A stretch of 64,000 bases of DNA from Rahnella rivi (GCF_019049655.1 NZ_JAFMOX010000052.1:81627-145626); one strand, 5' to 3'. Counted from the first letter of the stretch, positions 27,644 to 37,064 are shown. The notes: generated by a model not told the origin, from the letters alone. Numbers and translations are program-made.

Positions 27644-28378
27644 TCAGGACCAGTCTGCGTGACGAATGACGAGGTAGCGGCCTCCCTCTTCAGCCAGTTC
27701 CAGGCAGAGTCTCCGTTCAATACCATCTACAGGAAGTAACAGGGTGCTCTTCATCGCCAGAATGTCTGTCTCTTCAATACTTATCCCGTCGGGATCGGCA
27801 CTGCGTAAAAATGCGGGTAAATTCTGCCGTGTATTCTCATCGGCTTTCCCGGAAACGATCGTTGAAACAGCCCCAGACCTTGCGGTCAGCATAAGCTGAA
27901 AGAAACGGGCTATAAACGAATGTACCCGGTTTTCACTGAATGACTCACGGAATACCTTATCAGGGTTTTGATATACGGGAGTTTTCTGCATGAAAGTAAA
28001 AAAAGCGTCCTCTCCCTCACCGAATAAGAGCGTTGTCCGGTATTCCGAAAGTGCCCCTCCCACCGTCAAATCACTTTCGACCCTCTGGTAGCCAATATCC
28101 ATATTAACGGTTGCCTCGTTTTCCTGGCCGGGAATAAATTCAAAGCGCCGGATAAAGTGCGAGCCCTTTTCGTATGGCAGGCTTTTCAACCAGCTATCCA
28201 TTCCGTCTTTTCCCTCGGCCAGAAGATGCGTGCCGGCATGAACCAGCCTGACGTACGGAGTAAAAATATCCAGATGCCGGCTGACCTCCTCTGTTTGTCC
28301 CTCAAAAAAAGCAAACCAGCGATGGGCAATATCACATGCCGAGTAATACCGGGCTTTCCAAATCTGCTCTTCAGTCAT
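27644..28378 (-). CDS. SnoaL/NTF2-fold domain protein
   Basis: A 244-aa protein starting MTEEQIWKARYY (ATG at 28378). The N-terminal half has the NTF2-like pattern: a helix with AHRWFAFFEGQ, DIFTPYVRLVHAG, then FEFIPGQENEATVNMDI. The C-terminal half looks like a second, divergent copy of the fold. It is co-transcribed with the LysR regulator and divergent from the luciferase-like gene. Such proteins are often cyclases, isomerases or binding proteins in catabolic clusters; no activity is shown. Confidence 0.6.
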   Translation of the reverse strand: MTEEQIWKARYYSACDIAHRWFAFFEGQTEEVSRHLDIFTPYVRLVHAGTHLLAEGKDGMDSWLKSLPYEKGSHFIRRFEFIPGQENEATVNMDIGYQRVESDLTVGGALSEYRTTLLFGEGEDAFFTFMQKTPVYQNPDKVFRESFSENRVHSFIARFFQLMLTARSGAVSTIVSGKADENTRQNLPAFLRSADPDGISIEETDILAMKSTLLLPVDGIERRLCLELAEEGGRYLVIRHADWS

Positions 28379-28602
28379 GGTTTTTCCTTGTCTGTCTGTC
28401 GTGTCGTGTCGCAGGTGGTTTTGGTTTGTTGACGCAGAGTAAGACATCAAAGATACCCCTAAAGAAGAAACAGGATTGTAGAATCTAAGTCCGCATAGAT
28501 GCGACCGAAACCCGATTTATCATCCGTGTAAAAACAATCATAGTAATTTCCGAAATGATTAATTTACCTCCGGACGACTGTTCCGGCGATGTGGAGATAA
28601 TG

Positions 28603-29598
28603 ATGAAAGAGAAAACAATCCCCCTGTCACTGCTTGACCTGGCACCCATTACCGAAGGCAATACCCTTTCTGACGCCATTACCAACAGCGTGCGGCTGGC
28701 GCAGGCGGCCGAAAAAGCCGGGTATCACCGTTTCTGGATGGCAGAGCATCACAATATGGTCGATATCGCCAGCGCGGCGACGGCGGTGATACTCAGCCAT
28801 ATCGGCGCAAAAACTGAAAAAATTCGTATTGGCTCGGGTGGCATTATGCTGCCAAACCATGCACCGCTTGTTGTCGCTGAGCAGTTTGGTACCCTTGAGA
28901 TTATGTATCCGGGCCGCGTTGATTTAGGACTGGGCCGTGCGCCGGGCACTGACCAGGAAACATTGCAGGCGCTGCGCCGTGAAACCCGCGCCAAGGGACT
29001 CGACTTCCCCGACATGCTGGATGAACTACAGCATTTTCTTGCGCCTGCACAACGCGGACAGCGTATTACGGCCGTGCCTGGTGCGGGGCTCGATATTCCG
29101 TTGTGGCTGCTGGGTTCGAGTACCTTCAGTGCACAGCTGGCGGCGCAGAAAGGTTTGCCCCTTGTTTTTGCCTCTCACTTTGCGCCCGATGCCATGCTCG
29201 CTGCCATTGATACCTATCGTTCAGGCTTCCGCCCATCAGAATCGCTTGCCGAACCGTATGTGATGATTTGCGTCAACGTCGTCGCCGCTGAAAACCAGAG
29301 CGAAGCAGACTATCTGGCGACTACCGAACTGCAGAAGTTTGTAAATCTTGGGCGGGGCGTTGAGGTGAAATTACCGAAGCCGGTAGACGATATGAATGCG
29401 CTCTGGCATCCGGTAGAGGCTCAGCGCGTACTGACTCAGCTGCGTGAATCGGTGTGGGGCACAAAAGAGACCGTCCGGACCGGCCTGAATGACCTGGTCC
29501 GCCGTACCGGTGCGGATGAAATTATGGTGAATTCGTGGATACATGATGCCGATGCAAGGATCAGGTCACATCAGCTCATCGCTGAAGCCTGGAACTGA
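28603..29598 (+). CDS. luciferase-like (LLM) flavin-dependent monooxygenase
   Basis: A 331-aa bacterial luciferase-family oxidoreductase. I chose the ATG at 28603 (28600 also possible), six bases after GGAG, giving [46 protein letters not shown] and GLGRAPGTD are hallmark segments of the YhbW/MsnO8-like group. It uses reduced FMN and O2. Its stop overlaps the OYE start (ATGA), so an operon is clear. Confidence 0.92.
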   Translation: MKEKTIPLSLLDLAPITEGNTLSDAITNSVRLAQAAEKAGYHRFWMAEHHNMVDIASAATAVILSHIGAKTEKIRIGSGGIMLPNHAPLVVAEQFGTLEIMYPGRVDLGLGRAPGTDQETLQALRRETRAKGLDFPDMLDELQHFLAPAQRGQRITAVPGAGLDIPLWLLGSSTFSAQLAAQKGLPLVFASHFAPDAMLAAIDTYRSGFRPSESLAEPYVMICVNVVAAENQSEADYLATTELQKFVNLGRGVEVKLPKPVDDMNALWHPVEAQRVLTQLRESVWGTKETVRTGLNDLVRRTGADEIMVNSWIHDADARIRSHQLIAEAWN

Positions 29599-30692
29599 TG
29601 GCTATGAAAAAGCTATTTACCGGCTACAGGCTCGGCGATATCACCCTGAAAAACCGCTTTATCATGGCGCCCATGACGCGCTCCCGCGCACGGGACGAGC
29701 ATGCTGATGCCTTAACGGCACTTTATTACGCACAACGTGCCAGCGCCGGATTAATTATTTCTGAAGGTTTACCGGTCTCTCGCGAAGGCACTGGCTATCT
29801 CTTTAATCCGGGGATCTATCTCGACAGTCATGTTGAAGCCTGGCTGCCCGTCACACAGGCCGTGCATAAGAAAGGAGGAAAAATATTTGCTCAGCTCTGG
29901 CATGTTGGACGGGTATCTCATACCAGCCTCCAGCCTGGAGGGCAGCCCCCTGTCAGCGCCGTCGCCGTTCAGGGTGGCAGCGCCTTTGCCTGGGATGAAA
30001 ATGGTGAACCTGCAACGGTTACTGCAAGCCTGCCCCGCGCCCTGCTGACTGAAGAGATTAAGCTGATAGTGGCTGATTTTCGCAAGGCCGCTGCCAACGC
30101 CATTTCGGCGGGGTTTGATGGCGTGGAGGTGCATGGTGCCAATGGCTATCTCATTGAACAATTCATTAATCCTGTACTGAATACGCGCGATGACGGCTAT
30201 GGCGGCGGAAGCCTGGCAAGCCGTACGCGCCTTCTTCTGGAAATTGTTGACGCCATTTCAGATGAAATTGGTACAAGCCGGACGGGCGTGCGCCTTTCCC
30301 CCTGTAATCAGCTTCAGGACATGGCTCCTTACGCCGATACCTCAGAAACCTATCTTTATATCGGTAAGGAGCTTAGCCGCAGAGGGATAGCTTATGTCCA
30401 CCTGATGGCCTAGGAGCCCGTGATGTTTAACGGCCTGTTGCGCGATTTCCGAAAGGTATGGCGTGGCACGCTTATCCTCGCCGGTGGCCTTACTCCCGCT
30501 CAGGCCGCGGCACTTATCGACGATGGGCTGACCGATCTTGCGGCTTTTGGCAGTCCGTTTATCGCCAATCCAGATTTTGTTGAGCGGGTCCGCAAGGGCT
30601 GGCCACTGACTATGGCCAGGCGAAGTTCCTATTACGGCGGGGGGGAAGAAGGCTATACCGACTATCCCTTCCATGTTGAAGATCATAACTGA
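29598..30692 (+). pseudogene. second Old Yellow Enzyme, split by an in-frame amber codon
   Basis: The frame matches an OYE over its whole length (about 364 codons): MAPMTRSRA, HVGRVSHTSL, EVHGANGYL with the His/Asn pair, and, after TAG at 30411-30413, LILAGGLTPAQ, DLAAFGSPFIANPDF and GYTDYPF. Before the TAG stands YVHLMA and after it EPVMFNGLL, still in frame, so one base change would restore the gene. The second part has an in-frame GTG/ATG at 30420/30423 but no strong ribosome-binding site. It is the second gene of the LLM-OYE-EthD run. Confidence 0.88.
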
Positions 30693-30844
30693 GGCGCAGC
30701 CAGTGAAATGTCCATGCGCGGGCACATCAGGCAGCACTAACCTGCTGATGGTCATGTAAATGGCATTGAGTCCAGATGCACCAGATTAATCAATAACACC
30801 TTTTCAAACAATGAATTGCAGGACACTGCACACAGGAGAACACG

Positions 30845-31171
30845 ATGACACCTTCAAACGGCTTCAAGCATGTGGGCTTTCTTATTCGTAAAAAAGGACA
30901 GAGTTTTGAAGACTTTGTAAAGCACTGGGATGAAGTACACACGGAAATTGCTCTGCGTTTGCCGGGATTACGGGGCTACGTTTTAAATCCCGTCGATCGG
31001 GAAAAATACCCTGATGCCCCGGTAGATGGGTTTTCTGAATTATGGTTCGACTCCATTGAAGATGCCGTGGCTGCATTTGACTCGCCGGTTGGTCAGGAAG
31101 CCTTCCGGGATGTGCCGAACTTTGTCGATTGGGCCGCCATTACCTACATCACCGAAATCAGAAAGCGTTAA
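30845..31171 (+). CDS. EthD-domain protein
   Basis: A 108-aa dimeric alpha/beta-barrel protein of the EthD family: HVGFLIRKKGQSFEDFVKHWDEVHTEIALRLPGLRGYVLN is the signature region, and DSPVGQEAFRDVPNFVD follows. EthD-type proteins accompany oxidative degradation of ethers and aromatics. GGAGAA lies seven bases before the ATG. Part of the flavoenzyme cluster. Confidence 0.88.
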   Translation: MTPSNGFKHVGFLIRKKGQSFEDFVKHWDEVHTEIALRLPGLRGYVLNPVDREKYPDAPVDGFSELWFDSIEDAVAAFDSPVGQEAFRDVPNFVDWAAITYITEIRKR

Positions 31172-31280
31172 GACATCACTCTTAGCCTGCGATCGCGTTG
31201 GTTAATTCCGGACCGTTAAAAATGCCCACATCAGACAGAGAAATATCGAAAACAGGCGCTGTACAGACAGGAGATATTCA

Positions 31281-32234
31281 ATGATTACCCCCCTTAGCCG
31301 CTCAGATGCACTCAGTTTTATGGAAACACTTCGCAAAAGCTGGGAATCCGGCCACTGGGCCGATACGGATTGCTCTGTGGCTGAAACGGTCAAACTCAGA
31401 AGCAGCCACAAAGGCATACTTCATGGTAAATCAGCATTAATCACAGCGTTACGTGAAGATACATCCTCTGAAAAGCATCTAAATCTGGTGACCTCTAATT
31501 TTTACGCGGCTGCGGACGGAGAAGGGACCGCCATGGTAAGCGCCTATCTGTATGGTGAGGTAGCACCAGGCGCAAAATATAATCCCGTTGCCCTGTTTGG
31601 CGCAGTGTTGCGACTGACGCTGAAAGCAGAGTCTGATGGCTGGAAGCTGACCGAAGTGCTTATAAACATCGGCTGGGCGGAAGGTGATACTGATTATCTG
31701 GTTAACTGGCGTCTGCCTCCTGGGCAACAGGGGTGGCGTCCGGGAGATGCGCCACCTGTTCTGGTCAGTGAGCTGGATTCCCCTTGGCATTGCATTGCGC
31801 AGAACCAGATAAAGGCGACTGAAGAAGAGCAAATTGAGGAGTCCTATTCACGTTATTCGTGGGGGATCGACCAGAATGATTTTAGCCAGTTCCGGACCTG
31901 TTACACCTTAGATGCTTGCGGACAATTCCCTCCACTGGGACCATTAAAAGGTCTGCACAGTATTGTAGGATCGCTTAAAGAGTTTCGTCGTCACTGGCCC
32001 TGGATGCAGCATTATGGTGTCCCACTAAAAATCACCCTCAGAACAGACGGTACAACAGCTGAAATGTGGACGGGGCGCTTAATACCAGGACAGATAAAAA
32101 ATAAGAATGGTGAGTGGATGTACGGTGCTCATTATCGAATTGAGCTTCGCAAAGAAGAGGGTTTGTGGAAGTTCAGCTGGAGCGAGTACGTTCCCGGCTG
32201 GTTCTCTGAAGAGAATCCTCCTTTTCTGAACTGA
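31281..32234 (+). CDS. tandem SnoaL/NTF2-like protein
   Basis: A 317-aa protein. Two NTF2-like units are visible: residues about 1-135 (LHGKSALITALRED...KLTEVLINIGW) and about 180-315 (EEQIEESYSRYSWGIDQNDFSQFRTCYTLDA...YRIELRKEEGLWKFSWSEYV). No catalytic residues are assigned. GGAG precedes the ATG. Last gene of the flavoenzyme cluster. Confidence 0.65.
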   Translation: MITPLSRSDALSFMETLRKSWESGHWADTDCSVAETVKLRSSHKGILHGKSALITALREDTSSEKHLNLVTSNFYAAADGEGTAMVSAYLYGEVAPGAKYNPVALFGAVLRLTLKAESDGWKLTEVLINIGWAEGDTDYLVNWRLPPGQQGWRPGDAPPVLVSELDSPWHCIAQNQIKATEEEQIEESYSRYSWGIDQNDFSQFRTCYTLDACGQFPPLGPLKGLHSIVGSLKEFRRHWPWMQHYGVPLKITLRTDGTTAEMWTGRLIPGQIKNKNGEWMYGAHYRIELRKEEGLWKFSWSEYVPGWFSEENPPFLN

Positions 32235-32340
32235 AACTCTTCGCGCATTCTCTGGCAATTAAGCTTTCTGGTTATGAAGGCTTAATTGCTGAGAAGTTGT
32301 TTGTTTGAGGTCCCCCCCTCAACACCATACATTCCATAAA

Positions 32341-32371
32341 CAAGGTCCGCTTTTCGCTCTTTGCGGCCCGT
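32341..32371. repeat. partial copy E of the dispersed repeat
   Basis: GGTCCGCTTTTCGCTCTTTGCGG is a degenerate half-unit of the AGCGGACC family, at the end of the flavoenzyme cluster. Confidence 0.4.
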
Positions 32372-32403
32372 TAGTTCAGTTAGCGTTGCATCGACTCGTT
32401 GAA

Positions 32404-32587
<184 letters not shown>

Positions 32588-32698
32588 TTATCCTTCAGCT
32601 GTTGTGTCGGAAAAGCATAACGCAGAGTGATTAATTTGATTATAGTGGGTAATTCTCTAGGGTTTATTAGGTGAGCTCATTAATTTAGAGGGAGTGAT

Positions 32699-32751
32699 GG
32701 TCGGCTTTGTGCTGCGGGTTAAAACCCGGCGAGAGGGCGGAGGGAACCGAC
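32699..32751 (+). other. possible structured leader upstream of the GGDEF gene
   Basis: Outer helix GTCGG (32700-32704)/CCGAC (32747-32751) enclosing CGGGTT (32715-32720)/AACCCG (32723-32728). It may be a structured 5' leader. It does not match the c-di-GMP riboswitch sequences I know. Apart from this and the AKR relic, the region 32235-32983 holds no gene. Confidence 0.3.
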
Positions 32752-32983
32752 TTCCTTTGTTACCCATTCTGATAACTTAAGAGGTCGTCCGGGTGTGACA
32801 ATATTTCGGTAATCATGAGTTTACGCCTTTATCTGACAGAGCTACTTTTGAGTTACCTGTTTTACCTGACAACTGCCCCGATCGCAGCGAGCCTGTGCGG
32901 TGTGGTGCGTCAAACTGACACACGAAAACACCGTCTCCATGGGTCCTGGTTTTAAACATCATCCACCACTACGGAAATTCAAT

Positions 32984-33883
32984 ATGCTGCAGTCTTCATC
33001 CGTTCGCTTCAGGGTGGCGGTTATCCTCCGGGTTTGCATGGCACTCACTACTGCTGCCATTGTGGCCATCAGCGCAGGTTCCCCACTGGGCACCTTCCGT
33101 GAAATCATGTCCAGTCCGGGGTTATATATTGATCTCTTCTTCCTGCTGCTCCTGATTTTTACCTTGGGGAATGTTGCCTGTGTTTTCGTTGACGGACGTC
33201 CCCTGAGCGGAGCAATTAACGGCCTCATACTCTGGATCGCTGCAGGTGCATTCGATGTGATGGATGAAATAGTCAGTCAACCGCGATGGGTGGGCTACTT
33301 CTGCGAAGATTTGTTAAAGCTGTCCGGAATGCTTCTCACCGTTATTAGCGTCTATTGCATCATCATGCGGATGAATTCACGTTTTTCCGTGGCGCAGACC
33401 AGCGCCCTGCATGATGAACTCACCCGGCTTCCGAATCGGCGTTATTTTGTGGAAACCCTCAGCAGCACGACCAGTACACAGCTGTCAATGATGATCATCG
33501 ATATTGATTTTTTCAAGCACATCAATGACCGGTGGGGGCATGATGCCGGTGATGGTGTTTTGTCCAGATTCGGCGGACAGCTGGCGGGTATCAGTGGGCC
33601 TGCACTGAAAGTTTTCCGTATCGGTGGAGAGGAATTTGCGGTAATCGGCGAGGGGCTTTCCCGGTATGAGGTGATTCGCTATGCAGAATCCATCTGCAGG
33701 AATGCCCGGAACATCAGACTGGATGATGGTCAGGGTATCTCCGTCAGTATCGGGGTTGCTTTCCGGAAAGTTGGGGAAAGCCAGCAGTCGTTAATGAAAA
33801 AAACCGACATGGCGCTCTACCGGGCAAAGGAAAACGGACGAAACAGAATTGAGTTGGCCGGCAATGAAAGGTCTGTATCTTAA
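32984..33883 (+). CDS. membrane diguanylate cyclase (GGDEF)
   Basis: About 299 aa from the ATG at 32984; starts at 32939 or a GTG at 32900 are possible. Four or five transmembrane helices occupy the N-terminal half. The GGDEF domain has DELTRLPNRRYF, DIDFFKHINDRWGHDAGD and the active site GGEEF (about 214-218), so cyclase activity is expected. The position of the RxxD inhibitory site reads GPAL, so product inhibition is probably lost. No sensory domain other than the membrane part. Confidence 0.9.
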   Translation: MLQSSSVRFRVAVILRVCMALTTAAIVAISAGSPLGTFREIMSSPGLYIDLFFLLLLIFTLGNVACVFVDGRPLSGAINGLILWIAAGAFDVMDEIVSQPRWVGYFCEDLLKLSGMLLTVISVYCIIMRMNSRFSVAQTSALHDELTRLPNRRYFVETLSSTTSTQLSMMIIDIDFFKHINDRWGHDAGDGVLSRFGGQLAGISGPALKVFRIGGEEFAVIGEGLSRYEVIRYAESICRNARNIRLDDGQGISVSIGVAFRKVGESQQSLMKKTDMALYRAKENGRNRIELAGNERSVS

Positions 33884-33999
33884 CCCTGTTCAGATATCCT
33901 CCTGACATTAAGGTAATTTCCGCCCTTTCGCAGCCTGTCACTGTCAGTCGTAAAATACACAGGAATAGAGTAATCGAAGAGTTTTGCATTAGATAAAAA

Positions 34000-34032
34000 T
34001 GTGATTTACATCACAAGTAAACTCTCTATAAT
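34000..34032 (+). promoter_or_regulatory. promoter overlapped by a consensus CRP site
   Basis: TGTGATTTACATCACA (34000-34015) is a perfect TGTGA-N6-TCACA palindrome. It contains a -35 TTTACA (34005-34010) and is followed after 16 bases by a perfect -10 TATAAT (34027-34032). Because CRP would sit on the -35, repression is more likely than activation. The start would be near 34039. Confidence 0.65.
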
Positions 34033-34038
34033 CGCCTA

Positions 34039-34096
34039 AAAATCAAGCTATTACATTCGACGACAGGGATGAGATGTCACCCTGCCGTTTTTTTTA
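34039..34096 (+). ncRNA. candidate short RNA (about 58 nt)
   Basis: Between the predicted start and a Rho-independent terminator (CAGGG at 34064-34068 with CCCTG at 34080-34084, plus inner TGA/TCA, then eight Ts) lie only about 58 bases and no reading frame. Nothing codes downstream until the relic genes, so a small RNA is more likely than an attenuator. I do not recognise the sequence as a named RNA. The rest of 33884-34464 has no supported gene. Confidence 0.4.
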
Positions 34097-34320
34097 TGTG
34101 ACACAGCGATTTATCGCTGATGTGCAGCGCCAGGCCACAGCACGGAGATATCGTTGCGGCCAGCGTGCAGGGGGAGTTTATGATCAAATGGCTTCTGCGG
34201 ACGCCGAGACTGACGCTGCAACCCCTGACCCCTCCTGGTCGCCGATTCATGTCTAATGAGATGTATACGCGCGACTCTCTCAATACATTTAACGCCGAAC
34301 CGGCAAGGTCAAAAGACTCT

Positions 34321-34383
34321 GCAGCGCTGATCGGACCTTCTACTCAGTGAGTCAGTCCGCTCCGCGCCAGAAGCGGACATGGC
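34321..34383. repeat. dispersed palindromic repeat, copy D
   Basis: A degenerate left unit (GCAGCGCTGATCGGACCTT, 34321-34339), then GTCAGTCCGCTCCGCGCCAG (34351-34370) and AAGCGGACATGG. Same order as copies B and C. Confidence 0.6.
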
Positions 34384-34464
34384 AAATGCCACGATGTTTC
34401 AATTAACAGGCACCAAATAAATAAGCAGGCTTTAACCCCCTTCGTTTTCTCATTCACTCAGACA

Positions 34465-34731
34465 TTAGTCAAAATAAGGTTTCAACACTTCTTCAGTCCA
34501 CTTCATAAAAGCCCTGACTCTTTGCGAAAGATTGCGCCTGTGCGCGACAACGAAAGATGCATTTAGCGGCATGGGCCGCAGATTGGGAAGGATTTCAACC
34601 AATGTTCCACGTTGGATATGGGGCAGGAGTGCGGAATACCCTCCCTGAATTAACCCTAAATTTTGTGCTGGTTGAAGGAGGCGCTTAATATTCGGCGTAA
34701 TGCTTGATAGAAAAGTTAACGGCTTTGGCAC
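34465..34731 (-). pseudogene. C-terminal relic of a LysR regulator
   Basis: 88 residues matching only the end of an LTTR effector domain (NLGLIQGGYSALLPHIQRGTLVEILPNLRPMPL...VVAHRRNLSQRVRAFMKW). No helix-turn-helix remains; the break coincides with an inverted repeat at 34727-34762. An expressed protein is unlikely. Confidence 0.8.
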
Positions 34732-34787
34732 GAGGGTCTGTCTGATGAAAGACCTTCGTGCCAGATATGATGCTCATTGGGCATCAT
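34727..34787. repeat. two successive inverted repeats at the LysR breakpoint
   Basis: GGCACGAGGGTCT (34727-34739) versus AGACCTTCGTGCC (34750-34762), one mismatch, then ATGATGC (34767-34773) versus GCATCAT (34781-34787). They sit exactly where the LysR relic starts, which suggests a rearrangement end or a mobile-element scar. Confidence 0.55.
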
Positions 34788-35158
34788 GGAAATTTATGAA
34801 AGGAAACCACTTCACTATTTGCTGCCTGCTGTGAGCTAAAACTCTGAGCGTATGGCCACCAGGGTTTAAATCCAGGCTTACCGTTATCCTCGCGCCATTT
34901 CTATAATCCCTCTTTCAACACGAAATACAGATGGCGTTCCTCGCGCAGCCCCAGGGGTTCAATGACGTTGACGGGGCGGCAGATGGGCACTATTTTTGAG
35001 CCTGGTTCACGAGTACCAGCAGCAAGGTTCAGGTACTTAACATGCATAAGCCAGGCAAATTTACTCAGGCACAGTGCCTGGGTATTTTTGTGATGATCAA
35101 ACTTTCCGGGACTATTGTTGATGAGATTACGTTCGCTGCAAGTACTCTGTTTGCTCAA
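34784..35158 (-). pseudogene. possible amber-interrupted small gene
   Basis: An open frame ends ...REERHLYFVLKEGL at a TAG (34901-34903) and continues in frame as KWREDNGKPGFKPWWPYAQSFSS to a TGA at 34784. The continuation has a protein-like composition. I do not recognise the family, and the true start is unclear (perhaps the ATG near 35043). Weak call. Confidence 0.3.
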
Positions 35159-36320
35159 CTTTTTTATCGCTGATGTCCGCGATGGACTCGGGCCGTTTTT
35201 AGGTGTCTTTCTGGTGTCCCATCATTGGCGCGCAGAAGAAATTGGTCTGGTGATGACGGTGGGAGGGCTGGCCGGATTGTTAGCCACGTTCCCCTCAGGG
35301 ATGATCGTCGATGCCACACGTTACAAACGTCTGTTAATTATCACTTCATCACTGCTCATTACGTTTAGCGCGCTGGCCCTGTGGTATTTCCCGACGTCCA
35401 CCGTGGTGATTTTATCGCAAATCATTACCGGTATCGCGGCCGCTATCGTTGCCCCCGCCATTGCCGGCATAACCTTAGGCATCACCGGTCAGAAAGGCTT
35501 TTTGGTGCAGATGGGCCGAAATGAAGCCTTCAACCATAGCGGTAATATGGCGGTTGCTGTGTTGGCGGCCATAACATGCTGGATCTGGGGAACAGGTTCC
35601 GTATTTTTACTGATGACCACGATGGCTGTATGCGCCGTGGTGTGCACATTAGCGATCAATAAAAACGATATAGACCATGATGTGGCGAGAGGGGTTGAAA
35701 AACACCAAGGTCCGGCTGTTTCTGTCTCGGTTCTGGCGTTGCTAAAGCGACCTGAACTGGCGGTAACCGGAGTGACTCTGCTCCTCTTCCACCTGGCGAA
35801 TGCTGCACAACTGCCGATGTTAAGCATGAAGGTCGCTTCCTCTCCCTCGGGTTCTCTGTTCACGCCGGGTACCTATGCGGCCCTTACGGTCGCGATTTCT
35901 CAGGCGGTGATGATCCCCGTTGCATTGCTGACGGCCAGATATGCCTCAAAATATGGCTACGCCAGACTTATCGGCATTGCGCTGATCGTATTACCCTTTC
36001 GCGCCGCGATTGCGTCTTTCTGGAGCAATGAATTCGTTATATTTCCCGTTCAGGCGTTAGACGGTGTGGGTGCGGGTATTTTGGGCGTGGCCGTACCCGG
36101 ACTTATTGCTTCGTTATTTAATGGCTCAGGGCATATCAACGCAGCGCTTGGACTCGTGATGTTACTCCAGGGGCTGGGCGCTTCATTCAGTCCGGCGCTG
36201 GCGGGTGCCATCGTAAGCCATTCGTCATGGAGCTTCGCCTATATGATTTTGGCGGTCATTGCGCTCTGTGCTCTTTTCATCTGGCTGATTTTTAGCAGAC
36301 ACATTAGGACCGTGACTTAA
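35121..36320 (+). CDS. MFS transporter
   Basis: A 399-aa twelve-helix major facilitator from the ATG at 35121. Helix 1 contains NFFIADVRDGLGPFLGVFL, a group-typical segment, and the loop 2-3 motif is GLAGLLATFPSGMIVDATRYKR. C-terminal GLGASFSPALAGAIVSH resembles a motif C-like stretch. Probably an exporter; substrate unknown. It lies 53 bases upstream of the TetR gene on the same strand and may belong to its regulon. Confidence 0.9.
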   Translation: MRLRSLQVLCLLNFFIADVRDGLGPFLGVFLVSHHWRAEEIGLVMTVGGLAGLLATFPSGMIVDATRYKRLLIITSSLLITFSALALWYFPTSTVVILSQIITGIAAAIVAPAIAGITLGITGQKGFLVQMGRNEAFNHSGNMAVAVLAAITCWIWGTGSVFLLMTTMAVCAVVCTLAINKNDIDHDVARGVEKHQGPAVSVSVLALLKRPELAVTGVTLLLFHLANAAQLPMLSMKVASSPSGSLFTPGTYAALTVAISQAVMIPVALLTARYASKYGYARLIGIALIVLPFRAAIASFWSNEFVIFPVQALDGVGAGILGVAVPGLIASLFNGSGHINAALGLVMLLQGLGASFSPALAGAIVSHSSWSFAYMILAVIALCALFIWLIFSRHIRTVT

Positions 36321-36373
36321 TTACCAAATGGTCACTCGTTGTCAATTAAGGTTCATTAAGTTAAGCTGGAAAA

Positions 36374-36988
36374 ATGACTAAAAATATCAATGTACACCCT
36401 CCAAGAGGGCCATCGGATCACAGCGTCCGCGATCAGATTGTGGACGCTGCGACAGAGCATTTCGGGCATTTTGGTTATGAGAAAACCACGGTGTCGGAAC
36501 TGGCTAAATCAATAGGATTTTCAAAATCTTATATCTATAAATTTTTCGATTCCAAGCAGGCGATCGGCGAGGTGATCTGCGCTAACCGGCTGGCGATGAT
36601 CATGGAAATTGTCAATTCTGCGATTGCAGATGCCCCGTCGGCCTCCGAGAAATTACGGCGTTTATTCCGCGCCCTGACTGAAGCCGGCAGTGATTTGTTT
36701 TTTCACGATCGCAAGCTTTATGACATTGCTGCCGTCGCTGCGCGGGATAAGTGGCCTTCGGCGGAGGCGTATGAAAAGCGGTTGCGACTCCTGGTTGAGC
36801 ACATCATTGTTGAAGGGCGGCAGTCGGGAGAATTTGAACGAAAAACGCCGCTGGACGAGGCCGCACATGCCCTGTATCTGGTGATGCGCCCCTATATCAG
36901 CCCGATTCAGTTGCAGCACAATCTGGACACGGCACCGGCTGCCGCGACTCTTCTGTCCTCCCTGATACTGAGAAGTCTGTCACCCTGA
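36374..36988 (+). CDS. TetR-family repressor
   Basis: A 204-aa regulator. The N-terminal helix-turn-helix spans about 20-66 (RDQIVDAATEHFGHFGYEKTTVSELAKSIGFSKSYIYKFFDSKQAI) and an AcrR/BetI-like ligand domain follows. It precedes the RND genes and follows the MFS gene. Palindromes sharing TGGTCAC lie before both it and the RND genes, so it is the likely local repressor of efflux. Confidence 0.93.
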   Translation: MTKNINVHPPRGPSDHSVRDQIVDAATEHFGHFGYEKTTVSELAKSIGFSKSYIYKFFDSKQAIGEVICANRLAMIMEIVNSAIADAPSASEKLRRLFRALTEAGSDLFFHDRKLYDIAAVAARDKWPSAEAYEKRLRLLVEHIIVEGRQSGEFERKTPLDEAAHALYLVMRPYISPIQLQHNLDTAPAAATLLSSLILRSLSP

Positions 36989-36992
36989 GTTT

Positions 36993-37016
36993 GTGACCAT
37001 TGACATTATTGGTCAC
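36993..37016. promoter_or_regulatory. probable TetR-family operator before the RND genes
   Basis: GTGACCA (36993-36999) and TGGTCAC (37010-37016) are perfect arms around 10 bases that contain a -35 TTGACA (37000-37005). A single TGGTCACT also occurs at about 36329-36336, upstream of the tetR-like gene itself. This fits autoregulation plus control of the pump. Confidence 0.6.
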
Positions 37017-37064
37017 TAGTCTGAGAATGCGGTTACTCTCCTGTTAACTGATTTAAGGGAACCC

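Noticed and set aside
32699..32751. c-di-GMP riboswitch before the GGDEF gene
   Set aside because: Paired segments are present, but the conserved core of the c-di-GMP-I and -II classes is not seen.
34074..34350. Two overlapping short frames after the candidate small RNA
   Set aside because: They start within or right after a terminator, lack ribosome-binding sites and show no protein-like composition.
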